64,000 nt of DNA from Aquarana catesbeiana (taxonomy: Eukaryota; Chordata; Amphibia; Anura; Ranidae). The DNA is taken from contig NC_133331.1 in assembly GCF_042186555.1 (NCBI RefSeq), forward strand, positions 151,501 through 215,500, written 5' to 3'. The translations under genes were made by a program, and so were the position numbers. Positions 32,265 to 43,589 of this stretch are shown piece after piece (positions within the stretch are counted from its first letter, which is position 1; each line of letters opens with the position of its first letter). Under the pieces are notes generated by a model. The model saw nothing but the letters and a program-made list of their open reading frames with translations, searched no databases and was not told the DNA's origin.

Positions 32265-35200
32265 ACACAATATGGGGTGTTGTGTGTACAATATGAGGTA
32301 CTGTGTGTACAATATGGGGTGCTGTGTGTACAATATGAGGTGCTGTGTGTACAATATGGGGGGCTGTGTGTACAATATGGGGGGCTGTGTGTACAATATG
32401 GGGGGCTGTGTGTACAATATGAGGTGCTGTGTGTACAATATGGGGGGCTGTGTGTACAATATGGGGGGCTGTGTGTACAATATGGGGTGCTGTGTGTACA
32501 ATATGGGGTGCTGTGTGTACAATATGGGGGGCTGTGTGTACAATATGGGGGGCTGTGTGTACAATATGGGGGGCTGTGTATACAATATGGAGTGCTGTGT
32601 GTACAATATGGGGTGCTGTGTGTACAATATGGGGGGCTGTGTGTACAATATGGGGGGCTGTGTGTACAATATGGGGGGCTGTGTGTACAATATGAGGTGC
32701 TGTGTGTACAATATGGGGGGCTGTGTATACAATATGGAGTGCTGTGTGTACAATATGGGGTGCTGTGTGTACAATATGGGGGGTTGTGTGTACAATATGG
32801 GGTGCTGTGTGTACAATATGGGGGGCTGTGTGTACAATATGGGGGGCTGTGTGTACAATATGGGGGGCTGTGTGTACAATATGAGGTGCTGTGTGTGTAC
32901 AATATGGGGTGCTGTGTGTACACTATGGGGGGCTGTGTGTACAATATGAGGTGCTGTGTGTACAATATGGGGTGCTGTGTGTACAATATGGGGGGCTGTG
33001 TACAATATGAGGTGCTGTGTGTACAATATGGGGAGCTGTGTGTACAATATGGGGTGCTGTGTGTACAATATGGGGGGCTGTGTGTACAATATGGGGGGCT
33101 GTGTGTACAATATGAGGTGCTGTGTGTACAATATGGGGTGCTGTGTGTACAATATGTGGGTTGTGTGTACAATATGGGGGGCTGTGTGTACAATATGGGG
33201 GGCTGTGTGTACAATATGGGGTGCTGTGTGTACAATATGGGGTGCTGTGTACAATATGAGGTGCTGTGTGTACAATATGGGGAGCTGTGTGTACAATATG
33301 GGGTGCTGTGTGTACAATATGGGGTGCTGTGTGTACAATATGTGGGTTGTGTGTACAATATGGGGTGCTGTGTGTACAATATGGGGGGCTGTGTGTACAA
33401 TATGGGGGGCTGTGTGTACAATATGAGGTGCTGTGTGTACAATATGGGGGGCTGTGTGTACAATATGGGGTGCTGTGTGTACAATATGAGGTGCTGTGTG
33501 TACAATATGGGGGGCTGTGTGTGTACAATATGAGGTGCTGTGTGTATAATATGGGGTGTTGTGTGTACAATATGGGGTGTTGTGTGTACAATATGGGGAG
33601 CTGTGTGTACAATATGAGGTGCTGTGTGTACAATATGGGGTGTTGTGTGTACAATATGGGGAGCTGTGTGTACAATATGGGGTGCTGTGTGTACAATATG
33701 GGGTGCTGTGTGTACAATATGGGGTGCTGTGTGTACAATATGGGGTGCTGTGTGTACAATATGGGGTGATGTGTGTACAATATGGGGTGCTGTGTGTACA
33801 ATATGAGGTGCTGTGTGTACAATATGGGGTGTTGTGTGTACAATATGGGGAGCTGTGTGTACAATATGGGGTGCTGTGTGTACAATATGGGGTGCTGTGT
33901 GTACAATATGAGGTGCTGTGTGTACAATATGGGGTGCTGTGTGTACAATATGAGGTGCTGTGTGTACAATATGGGGTGCTGTGTGTACAATATGGGGTGC
34001 TGTGTGTACAATATGAGGTGCTGTGTGTACAATATGGGGTGTTGTGTGTACAATATGGGGAGCTGTGTGTACAATATGGGGTGTTGTGTGTACAATATGG
34101 GGTGCTGTGTGTACAATATGGGGTGCTGTGTGTACAATATGAGGTGCTGTGTGTACAATATGGGGGTGCTGTGTGTACAATATGAGGTGCTGTGTGTATA
34201 ATATGGGGTGTTGTGTGTACAATATGGGGTGTTGTGTGTACAATATGGGGAGCTGTGTGTGCAATATGAGGTGCTGTGTGTACAATATGGGGTGTTGTGT
34301 GTACAATATGGGGAGCTGTGTGTACAATATGGGGTGCTGTGTGTACAATATGGGGTGCTGTGTGTACAATATGAGGTGCTGTGTGTACAATATGGGGTGC
34401 TGTGTGTACAATATGGGGTGCTGTGTGTACAATATGAGGTGCTGTGTGTACAATATGGGGTGTTGTGTGTACAATATGGGGAGCTGTGTGTACAATATGG
34501 GGTGTTGTGTGTACAATATGGGGTGCTGTGTGTACAATATGGGGTGCTGTGTGTACAATATGAGGTGCTGTGTGTACAATATGGGGGTGCTGTGTGTACA
34601 ATATGAGGTGCTGTGTGTATAATATGGGGTGCTGTGTGTACAATATGAGGTGCTGTGTGTACAATATGGGGTGCTGTGTGTACAATATGGGGTGCTGTGT
34701 GTACAATATGAGGTGCTGTGTGTACAATATGGGGTGCTGTGTGTATAATATGAGGTGCTGTGTGTACAATATGGGGTGTTGTGTGTACAATATGGGGTGA
34801 TGTGTGTGTACAATATGGGGTGCTGTGTGTACAATATGAGGTGCTGTGTGTACAATATGGGGGTGCTGTGTGTACAATATGAGGTGCTGTGTGTATAATA
34901 TGGGGTGCTGTGTGTACAATATGGGGTGCTGTGTGTACAATATGGGGTGCTGTGTGTACATTATGGGGGGCTGTGTATACAATATGGAGTGCTGTGTGTA
35001 CAATATGGGGTGCTGTGTGTACAATATGGGGTGCTGTGTGTACAATATGAGGTGCTGTGTGTACATTATGGGGGGCTGTGTATACAATATGGAGTGCTGT
35101 GTGTACAATATGGGGGGCTGTGTGTATAATATGGGGTGCTGTGTGTACAATATGGGGTGCTGTGTGTACAATACGGGGTGCTGTGTGTACAATATGGGGT

Positions 35201-35426
35201 GTTGTGTGTACAATATGGGGTGCTGTGTGTACAATATGGGGGGCTGTGTGTACAATATGGGGGGCTGTGTGTACAATATGAGGTGCTGTGTGTACAATAT
35301 GGGGTGCTGTGTGTACAATATGGGGGGCTGTGTGTACAATATGGGGGGCTGTGTGTACAATATGGGGGGCTGTGTGTACAATATGGGGTGCTGTGTGTAC
35401 AATATGGGGGGCTGTGTGTACATTAA
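32265..35426 (-). repeat. 21-bp minisatellite, right (inverted) arm
   Basis: About 150 copies of the same 21-bp unit in inverse orientation (ACAATATGGGG, TGCTGTGTGT). It is more than three times the left arm's length and contains internal blocks that recur, such as the series around 33560-34200 and 34205-34620. ORFs of up to 1,076 codons (ILYTQHP / VHTAPHI / YCTHSTP) arise because 21 is divisible by three. They are not genes. Confidence 0.96.
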
Positions 35427-35501
35427 TGAGGGAAAAAATTAACTGAAATGATTTTAGCAAATGGCTGCAATATAACAAAGAGTGAAAAATTTAAGGGGGT
35501 C

Positions 35502-35795
35502 AAAAACATGTAGCAGAATACATATTGGAATAAATTTTTTTATTGGATGTTTTGTAGCAGAAAGAAATATTGCTTTTCTTTTTTAAATTGTCGTTTTTTG
35601 TTTACAGCGTAAAAAATAAAAACTGCAGAGTTGATCGAATACCTCCAAAAGAAATCTCTATTTGTGGGAAAAAAAAGGACATCGATTTTATTTGGGTACA
35701 ACGTCACATGACTGCGCAATTGTCAGTTAAAGCGGCGTAGTGCCGTATTGCAAAAAGTGTCCTGGTAAACCTTCTGGAAGGCGAGGGGTTAAATA
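35502..35795. repeat. Ranid dispersed repeat, right half
   Basis: The sequence resumes with AAAAACATGTAGCAGAATAC and continues through AAAAATAAAAACTGCAGAGT, CTCTATTTGTGGG and GTCACATGACTGCGCAATTG to GGCGAGGGGTTAAAT. It follows the left half at 31079-31265 in the order I recall for the intact repeat, with some tens of bases missing at the junction. Confidence 0.6.
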
Positions 35796-37387
35796 GCTTT
35801 GTATGATTTGATTGGTTTTCATTCCTGCTCGGATTATTCGGCTTCCCGGCCTTCAGGCTGAAATATTGGCAAATATGTTTGTTTACAAGATAATCCGGTT
35901 ATATGTGGTTACCAAGTCATTCATAGAATATAAATGGTGGAATTTTGTCCTGACCTGAACCTCCTGTGATCTTTTGTGCAGCAAATAAAGGCTCAGCTGT
36001 AGGAAGCCAGGTGATTGGCTAAGAATGGAAAGTGAGAGACACTGGCTGCAGCTGCTCTCTGTATCTGCTGCCCTGCAGTGCTGAACTGGTTAACAGCTAG
36101 ATCAGCCAGAGGAGGGCGCCACTGAGCAGGAAGCATTCAATAGATGGAGTCAGGCAGCACTGTACTGTGGGAACTGTAGTCCAGAGGAGACAGACTCTGC
36201 TGTAACTGGGAGCTTCTGAACTGCATTTCCCAGAGGGATATTGCCGGGGGGAGGGGGAGGAGTGGCATGTTCTCAGGACACAGCTTCCCAGAGAATGGCT
36301 GTCAGCCTGAGCAGGATCTGGAATGCTGAGACCAGATGTGCCGATAGCCAGAGTCACCTGGGTGCAGAGAGTAATCGCTGTGTGTGTGACCAGAGCTGCA
36401 ATATCGCTGGGACTGGTGGGATATATTATCTGCTGCTAGAGAAGGAGAGACTGGGCCCTTTGGGAACTGATAAATACAACCATCTAGAAGCATTATTGCT
36501 GCCTGCAGGCTTGACTGGGACTATTCTCATGCATACCAATGGTACAACAGGGCCCCAATGCTAGCCGGCTAAAGAGCTAGGACTAAAGACTGTCCCTGTG
36601 CAGCTGCTACACAGAGACCTTCACCTATTGCGTATGCTAAGAGGTACCTCTCAGGGCATATAGCTCCAAATCCCAGCCACCCCCCTTACATTGCGGGTAA
36701 CCCTTATATGACTATTTATTGCTGACTTTGCTGATTTGTGCGATAATTCCAGTCTATCGGTACAGAATTCTATTCCAAGCCTTGGCATGGTGATTATACG
36801 GTCCACTGGACTGCACTTCCCTTCTGTGTGTTCATTTATCCTCATACCACCCTTTGTTCTAACCTGTGCCAGGTGTGTGTCAGAGGGGCTGGCGGTGTTC
36901 TTACAGTCACAGAACAGGGAACCCAAATTACCAAGTGACTCCTTCAGGGTTAGTGCTACAGAACCAATCAGGTCCTGCTGAATGCACCACAATGAATATC
37001 CTGACAAGTGTAGACAAAAAATGAATTCTCATCAGTGTGCTGCCATTCATTCCCAGTCCAGTCAGTAATCCGGCGGTGTGTGCCAAGGGCCTGGCTGCAC
37101 TCTCTGGTAGGGTTGTATGAATCACAAGACTGACTTGCTTAGAATGACAAAAACTTTGGCAAGTAAAACAGTAACAAAAGCTGAACTCCAGGAATTCAGC
37201 TGATTTGGAGAATGTTTTGGGTTACTCAGGTCTAATGAGGTATTTGTTACCTTGTGGGGTCATCTCTTTCATTTACAGGTGGAGCATAGCTATCGTTATA
37301 CTTGTTTCCTTACAGTCCTGTTTACACCTTGTGTTTGCTTTGCTTCGGCTTCGCTACAAAAATCATCCCCCATGTCGCTTTAGTGGC
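35796..37387. other. Single-copy-looking DNA, no gene recognised
   Basis: About 1.6 kb of balanced-composition sequence, the longest such stretch in the left half. It contains a GGGAACTGTAGTCCAGAGG segment and CTGCATTTCCCAGAGGG (about 36168-36235), which recall ZNF143-type motifs in vertebrate promoters. ORFs are below 120 codons without known motifs. It could hold a regulatory region or an old LTR, but I cannot support either. Confidence 0.35.
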
Positions 37388-37816
37388 GCTTTAAAGTGAT
37401 TGTAAACCCTTTACAACCACTTTAAACTACAGGCAAGCCTATAATTAGGTTAGATATCTCCTAAACCTACACGGTCCCAAGTCATCGGCACATGCGCACT
37501 AAAGCAAACTGAAGCAATGGCACGTACGTTCCGTTCTTCAGTTGTACTGTGCCGTTCCCGGCGGCTCCCGCACACATGCTTGGGAGTGACATCATCGTGG
37601 CTCCGGCCAATCAGAGCGCTGGAGCCGCGATACCCGGAAGTAACCCCCGGGAGAGATGTCGCTGGCAGGAGGGGGAGACGAGCTGCGGGGGCTTCGATCT
37701 CAGGTAAGTAATTCATAATGAGCTAGTATGCTATGCACACTAGCTCATTATGCCTTTATCTTGCAGGTTTTTCTTTTTTGGGAATCGTTACAAATGGTTT
37801 ACACCCACTTTAAAGC
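37388..37816 (+). mobile_element. MITE with GCTTTAAAGTG termini carrying promoter-like and splice-like signals
   Basis: The left end GCTTTAAAGTGATTGTAAAC is mirrored by GGTTTACACCCACTTTAAAGC on the right, giving about 21-bp inverted ends around 429 bp. The interior is CpG-rich, with a CCAAT box (GGCCAATCAGAGCG, about 37605) and an ETS-type CCCGGAAGT (about 37633). It also carries an ATG in good context (37656), a consensus donor CAG|GTAAGT (37703/37704) and an acceptor TTATCTTGCAG (to 37766). The family is, from memory, common in ranid genomes. Small genuine genes can look like this, so the repeat assignment matters. Confidence 0.7.
37704..37766 (+). other. Putative 63-bp mini-intron with internal hairpin
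   Basis: Starts GTAAGT and ends TTGCAG. Almost its whole interior is an inverted repeat, CATAATGAGCTAGT ... ACTAGCTCATTATG, around a loop of about 11 bases, which would bring donor and acceptor together. The ORF from 37656 stays open across the inferred junction (MSLAGGGDELRGLRSQ upstream) until a TAG about 22 codons downstream. Splicing is inferred only. Confidence 0.35.
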
Positions 37817-39312
37817 ATCTTCAAAGCCTCCATAGAGCTCTATGGCAAAGCTCACTTTGCTCACACCTGCGGCTTTTGAGAGGCTTTAATTTAGCTTCTC
37901 TTTGTTTTGGAGAAATTGCAGGTATGAGATATCCACACACACACAAGGGATTTGCCAAGCTCCAACAAAGCTTCAAAAGAGCTCCACAAAGCACCACGAA
38001 GCATCAAAAACACATCATAAAAGCATGTTGAAGCCAAAGCAAGTGTCAATGAGCCCTTACAGCGCTCTCCCACTTCCAGCAGCCGCACAGTCCCATGCAG
38101 CCACTGTTCCCCCTCCCCCCTACACCTGGCCAATCACAGAGTGCTTTGTGTTCTGTGAATGGACAGTAGGGGGAAGGGACGCTGAGTGTCAGAGGGCAGC
38201 GCCACAAGTATAGCAATAGCTGTACTCCCAGAGCTCCATAAAACTTTCAGAGATAAGACCACAAAGTGGATTGGCTGAATTCCTGAAGTGTATTTAGGGT
38301 TCCCACAGACATGTAATAACAGATCTGGCAGAAGATGAATCTCATGTCTATAGGGGGTCCATGCCCCCCCCCCCCCCCCAAGCTGGCCACTGTATACATG
38401 GCTTGAATCTCGCCCCTATTGGAATCACCCAGCTTGACAAAAGTTGATTATTGAACATTGATGGCAGAACTGCAGCTGCATCCAATCAGATGAAGGTACC
38501 ATTCAGGTATTTAGCTGGTTTCCATCAATTGACATGCCAAGTCACATGTTCCTGCTCAATGACCCCACCCTAGTGGGCACATTGTATGTGCATGTCCAAC
38601 AACTGATGTAGATCATGCTTATAGACACCAAAGGGCAGTTGGACACGTTAGCCCCATGTGATCACCTTCCAGTCACTTTCATCCAATGACATGACCCTAA
38701 ACACGACCCAATGTTCTCCTCAAGTCTTTACTGGTGACCCATACAGAGAGAAGCACACAGGAACCCTCATAGGGGACAACAAAGGTATTCTATCCTCTCC
38801 AGAGATTATTTCCCTAGGTAGCTACAAACCATCTGTACCTTCCCAAACATGACACTAGCAAGCAACTGCTCTCTAGAGGTCTTCACTGGCTGCATGCTTG
38901 TTCCATGCCTGCAAGCCATCAAACACATTGAAGCAAGGACAGAAGGACTGCCTTGGAACATTTTCAGAAATAATCCATCAATGTCATACCATGTACCTCA
39001 TACATCCAATCCAACCAGAGCACCAAACATCCAAGAGTTCAATGATAAAATTGATTCTTGGCAGAAAAATCCAATGCATTTCAAGGGCCGAACCTTGGAC
39101 TCTTCAACGTTTGTTTGGCACTCTTGTTGGATGTATGCAGATTCTCAACTCTGGGTCCATTCCCTGTTCCTGGGGGAAGTCACAATTTTGAGGAGTGCTG
39201 CCAAACTGGAGCCAGTGTACCTGGTGACCATCTCAGTGACCCTTCAATATCTGAATCCAGCGCCATGTTTGTTTTTGTGGTTGGACATGTTGACATATTT
39301 TTATAAAACAGG
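37817..39312. other. Single-copy-looking DNA, no gene recognised
   Basis: About 1.5 kb. The first 230 bp (AGAGCTCTATGGCAAAGCTC and CAACAAAGCTTCAAAAGAGC) look like the flank of a repeat into which the MITE inserted. The rest includes ORFs up to 172 codons on the plus strand (38849-39367) with no recognisable domain, signal peptide or splice signals. I do not call a gene. Confidence 0.35.
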
Positions 39313-39415
39313 GGTGGCCAACTTTCTTAATATGGGGGCCCCAAGTGCAGTACCCCAATATCACTAAGGGGCTGCACATTACATTCAGTGAATATTCGGT
39401 ATCAGAGAGAGCAGA
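39313..39415 (+). mobile_element. hAT-type terminus fragment
   Basis: CAGGGGTGGCCAACTTTCTT at about 39311 matches the general form of hAT (Charlie-like) element ends, followed by a GGGGGCCCCAAG segment. The rest of the element is missing; minisatellite sequence begins about 100 bp on. Confidence 0.4.
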
Positions 39416-39419
39416 CAAC

Positions 39420-39470
39420 AGGATAGATAGAATATGGGCATGATATAAGAGATGTTTAGAGACTGTAGAC
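39420..39470. repeat. 31-bp repeat flanking unit left of the gypsy element
   Basis: GATATAAGAGATGTTTAGAG ACTG is a diverged unit of the 31-bp array that continues at 44009. The Ty3/gypsy element split the array; TAGAC at 39466-39470 is the target duplication. Confidence 0.7.
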
Positions 39471-39872
39471 TGTCAGAAACCATGAATCAGAACGACACTG
39501 AAGTACAGTTAAAACACAATTGTTTAATAATAAAAGTAAACAAACATAGTCAAAACAAAAGTTCGCTAATAAGAACAGATAGTCAGACAAGCCAGAAATT
39601 CAGGAAGTCAGAGATCAGCATAGTATAACAGCAAGTAGGATCTGAAGCCAGAAGGAATGTCAGCCAAACAAGTCTTTAACAGGAACGCAGGAGACCCTGT
39701 GATGTTAACCAAGGCAAAGGCAGAGATCCTCTGGACTGGACAGCTTAAGTAGGCAGGACTGACGAGCAGGATATCATCAACAGGTGAGTCACTGTGGAGA
39801 GATAGGAGCTGCCAATTAGCCGACAGCTGAGCGGCCAGCTCAGAGAAAGAAGGGCTGAGCCCAGCTCTGACA
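39471..39872 (-). repeat. 3' LTR of the gypsy element
   Basis: In the sense strand it starts TGTCAGAGCTGGGCTCAGCC and ends CATGGTTTCTGACA, the canonical TG...CA ends. It is similar to 43590-44008 along its length with scattered substitutions and short indels. Confidence 0.92.
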
Positions 39873-42690
39873 GTACCCCCTCCCCCTCGGAGGAACACCA
39901 GGCTTGAGGGGAAAACATCTATGGGAATCACGGAGAAGGACAGGGGCATGTATGTTCGAGGATGAGACCCAAGAGCGTTCCTCCGGACCATACCCTTTCC
40001 ATTGCACCAGGTACTGTATGTGCCTACAGAACCTACGGGAGTCAACAATGGACTGTACTTCATACTCCTCATGGTTCTCAACCTGTATAGGGTGAGGACG
40101 TGGCACCGAGGCGGTAAAGCGGTTGCAGACCAAAGGTTTTAATAAGGAGACATGAAATAGATTTGAGATGCGCATATTAGAAGGAAGGTCTAATGCGTAA
40201 GCCACTGGGTTAATCCTGCGAAGGATACGGAAAGGCCCAATAAACCGAGGTGCGAACTTCAGTGAGGGAACACGAAGTCGGAGGTTGCGAGACGACAGAC
40301 TCTGTCCCCAACCTGGTAAGAAGGTGCAGGCAGGCGTCTGCGGTCAGCATGGAGTCTGTACCTATCATTAGCATGATGCAAAGCCTCCTGGACTTGTGCC
40401 CAAGTGGAACAAAGACCACAGAGATGCTCCTCTAATGCAGGAATACTCTGCGTAACAAGAGTCAGGCAACATGGAAGATTGGAAACCTTAATTCGCCATG
40501 AACGGGGACAATCAGGAAGCAGAATTCAAGGCAAACTCTGCTCATGGTAATAGGTCTGACCAGTTGTTATGATGGTCAGAAATATAGCAACGTAGGAATT
40601 GCTCCAAGATCTGATTGGCTCGTTCTGCGGGCACATTAGACTGCGGGTGATACGCAGAGGAGAAAGCAAGCTGAACTACCAACTGTGCACAAAAGGCTCA
40701 CCAGAACCGGGACACAAACTGACTACCCCTGTCCGAGACAATCGCTTTGGGTAGCCCATGTAAGCAAAAGATCTCCCGAGCAAAAATGGAAGCCAGTTCC
40801 TTAGAAGTGGGCAACTTCTTAAGTGGAATACAATGAGACATTTTCGAGAACCAGTCAACTACCATAAAGGTAACTGTGTTGCCCTGGGAGTTGGGTAACT
40901 CCACAATGAAATCCATAGACAGGTGGGTCCAGGGCCCCTCTCCATTGGGTATGGGTTGTAGGAGGCCCACTGGAAGGTCTCGTGGAGTCTTACTCTGAGC
41001 GCACACGGAACAGGCAGCTACGAAGGCGGTTATATCAGCACATAGACTAGGCCACCAGAATTGTTGGGAAATGGCCCAAAAGAGTTGATTCTTCCCAGGG
41101 TGGCCAGCTGCCTTGGGAGAATGGTAAGTCTGGAGCATGGCAGTACAGAGACTCTCTGGAACAAAGCAGCGGTCACAAGGTTTCTCAGGAGGAACATGGA
41201 CCTGAGCAGCAAGAATTTTGTCACACAAAGGAGAAGTGAGACTGGTGCGAACCGCAGCCAGAATATGATCAGGAGGAATCACAGGAACTGGAACCGACTC
41301 CATCTTGGAAGTGGAGGAAAATTGTTGTGACAAAGCGTTAGCCCTTACATTCTTAGTACCGTAAGAATGAGACAATGTAATTGAAAATTGATAAGAAAAG
41401 AGCCCATCGCTCCCTTCAGGGAGAGAGGTGTTTAGCCTCAGACAAGAATGTGAAATTCTTATGGTCAGTAAGAATGAGAACCGGCACAGTGGTATCTTCG
41501 AGGAGATGTCTACTGAGTACTGCTTGGACCTTGAAGAAGGGGACATACCCCAAAAGCTTGTCCTGAAAAATTGTATGTTAGTGCAAATAAAAAAAGTATC
41601 ACGGACAGTACTCAATTTTCTCTGTCACAATTGCACTAATACGGCTACAATCACTGTAGGATGGCTGAAAGTTTCTCTGGGTCCATCGAAAAACCGATGA
41701 GAAAAAAATGAGTATGAGGTTCTCATACTCATAATGGCCTGTTCTGGTATCAAATGCAGTTTTCCACTCGTCGCCCTCCTTAATCTTCACGAGATTGTAT
41801 GCCCCTCTCAAATGAAGCTTTGTGAAAACCATTGCTCCTTTGAGGTGGTCAAATAACTCTGTAATCAACGGAATCAGATATGCATTCTTAATCGTGAAAC
41901 GATTGAGACCCCTATAATCAATACAAGGACTCAGTTCACCACTCTTCTTCTTCACAAAGAAGAAACCAGCACCAGCAGGAGAGGAGGATTTGCGAATGAA
42001 ACCTCGAGGAAGTGCATCTGCAACATAATCCTCCATGGCCTTATCCTCCAAGACCAACAAAGGGTAAACACGGCCACGAGGGGGTATGGCACCAAGTTGA
42101 AGGTCAATTGCACAACCATACGACCGGTGTGGAGGCAATCTACCGGCTTGACCTTTGTCAAAGACATCGCTAAAATCGTGGTACTCCTTCGGCAGGGAGG
42201 AGAGTGAAGAGGTGCACAGGACCTTGGCTACCTTCTGGAAGCATGTCTTACTGCATTGTGGCGACCAAGAGAGAACCTCAGCATGGAGCCAATCAAAAGA
42301 GGGGTTGTGCCTCTGTAACCAAGGATAACCAATAACCAGCAGAAACTTAGGTGAGGAAATAACTTGGAATTGGATTATCTCATGGTGAAGAGCCCCTACG
42401 ACCATGGACAACGGAACCGTCTCATGAGTCACATGGGCAGGCTGTAGAGGTCTCCTGTCAAGAGCCTCAATGGCAAGTGGAGTGTTACGCAGCTGCAGCG
42501 TAATCGAGTGCTGCGATACAAAGGCAGCATCAATGAACAGGCCTGCAGCCCCAGAGTCGATTAGAGCCTGTATCTCGACGGATGACTCAGCCCAAGAAAG
42601 GGTAACCAACACCAGGGGCTTATCCTTCTGGATAACTGGGCATGAAACAACGCCACCTAAGGTCTGTCCATGACAGGACCTCAAGGTTCG
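39840..42690 (-). pseudogene. Gypsy pol: protease, RT, RNase H, integrase, chromodomain (broken)
   Basis: Protease is marked by ALIDSGAAGLF (about 42555). RT begins with FIRKSSSPAGAGFFFVKKKS and CIDYRGLNRFTIKNAYLIPL (about 41990-41870). In motif A the first catalytic aspartate is histidine (TKLHLRGAYN, codon 41814-41812). After GHYEY (about 41740) the frame jumps to sequence downstream of the polymerase box, so roughly 100 residues including YxDD are missing. RNase H retains a TDHKN motif (about 41460). Integrase has the GHPG...C..C zinc-binding block (41105-40990), MDFIVELP and VSDRGSQF; its final acidic residue is encoded near 40630. A chromodomain follows (EEYEVQSIVDSR ... YLVQWKGYGPEERSW, about 40065-39960). 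Several stops interrupt the frame. Confidence 0.9.
39873..39890 (-). promoter_or_regulatory. Polypurine tract (plus-strand primer) of the gypsy element
   Basis: Directly upstream of the 3' LTR in the sense strand lies GAGGGGGAGGGGGTAC, a purine run of the expected type for priming second-strand synthesis. Confidence 0.75.
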
Positions 42691-42699
42691 GGCGTTCCC

Positions 42700-43576
42700 A
42701 GGACGGGTAGGACAAGACTTCAAAAAGTGACCAGCCTGGCCACAATAAAGGCAGAATCTCTCCCTCCTCCTAAAGGCTCTCTCATCCGCAGACACAAATG
42801 TACAGGAGGCTTCCAAAAGCGCTCCTTAAAAGAGAGTCTTTCTCTGAGTCTGAAGTTAATGAGGATGGAAAACGTGATCAACTTCTCCAGCTCAGAGGGT
42901 ATATCTTGTGCTGCTATCTCATCCTTGAAGGTATCCAAGAGACCATGAAAAAAAGCAGCCAGGAGGGCCTTATTGTTCCACGCAACCTCTGCTGCCAGAG
43001 TACGGAATTCAATGGTGTAATCGGCAACAGTTCTTGTACTCTGTTTGATGGACATAAGGCACTTGACAGCAGAAGCGGAGTGTCCGGGAACATCAAATAC
43101 CCTTTTAAAAGAAGCCAGAAACTCAGGGTAACTCAAGACAACAGGTTTTTGCGTCTCCCATAGAGGGTTAGCCTAGACCAGGGCTCTCTCAGAAAGCAAA
43201 GATATCACAAAACCAACTTTGCTTCTGTCCGTGGGAAATGCCTGGGGCAGCATCTCAAAGTATATCTCAACCTGGTTGAGAAACCTTCTGCATTGGACTG
43301 GATCAACCCCAAATCACTGGGAAGCGGAGTGGAACCAGACATACCTCTTATAGAGGTAATACTCGAGGCGGGTGCCTGCACAGAGACTGGAGCAGCAGCA
43401 GGGACGGCCTGCAACTCAGGTTGTACTGGAGCAGCCACAGTGGGAGATTCCAGGTGAGCCGTGCGACTCAGGAGCGTTTGTAACGCCATGGCAAACTGAT
43501 CCATGTGGTGAACCTGATCATCCAATCTGGAAAAAATATTACCAACAAATGGATTGTCTGCATCTTCTGAATTCAT
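42700..43576 (-). pseudogene. Gypsy gag (capsid and nucleocapsid), frameshifted
   Basis: The start codon is at 43576, only about 13 bp after the 5' LTR. A Pro/Ala/Val-rich N-terminal part (to about 43205) is followed, in another frame, by the capsid segment YPEFLASFKRVFD ... MSIKQSTRTVADYTIEFRTL (43130-43000). A CCHC zinc knuckle, CLYCGQAGHFLKSC, lies at 42753-42712. Structural role by family: particle assembly and RNA packaging. At least two frameshifts are present. Confidence 0.87.
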
Positions 43577-43577
43577 G

Positions 43578-43587
43578 GCCTTCGCCT
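43578..43587 (-). promoter_or_regulatory. Candidate self-priming primer-binding site of the gypsy element
   Basis: Right after the 5' LTR the sense strand reads AGGCGAAGGC. This is the exact complement of GCCTTCGCCT inside the LTR (43855-43846 in sense direction). No tRNA-type TGG site follows the LTR. Self-priming by the RNA's own 5' end is established for the Tf1/sushi group, so this fits, but the transcription start is not known here. Confidence 0.5.
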
Positions 43588-43589
43588 AC

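Larger units (their letters stand above)
31266..35501. mobile_element. Tc1-derived foldback element expanded into a giant palindrome
   Basis: The left end starts CAGTGAGGAGGGAAAGTATT right after a TA (31264-31265). It continues through TTGTTATATTGCAGCCATTT and ATTAATGTACACACAGCACC, which is a Tc1-family inverted terminal repeat. At the right end the complement of the same sequence is found (AAATGGCTGCAATATAACAA, 35459-35478), lacking only the outermost ~20 bp. Between the two ends nothing remains but the 21-bp array in two opposite orientations. No transposase is present. The host repeat resumes on both sides. Confidence 0.85.

Noticed and set aside
31311..35478. Very long ORFs (up to 1,076 codons) reading VHTAPHI, ILYTQHP, CVYNMGC
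   Set aside because: They are the 21-bp array read in every frame and on both strands; the period is divisible by three and stops are absent by composition. There is no start context, domain or splice signal.
36000..37030. Possible host first exon or LTR in unique sequence
   Set aside because: Promoter-like fragments were seen but there is no consensus donor after an ATG, no TG...CA ends and no target duplication, so neither reading is supported.
38849..39367. 172-codon plus-strand ORF
   Set aside because: Ordinary composition, no recognisable motif, no signal peptide or splice sites; length is within chance for a 64-kb window.
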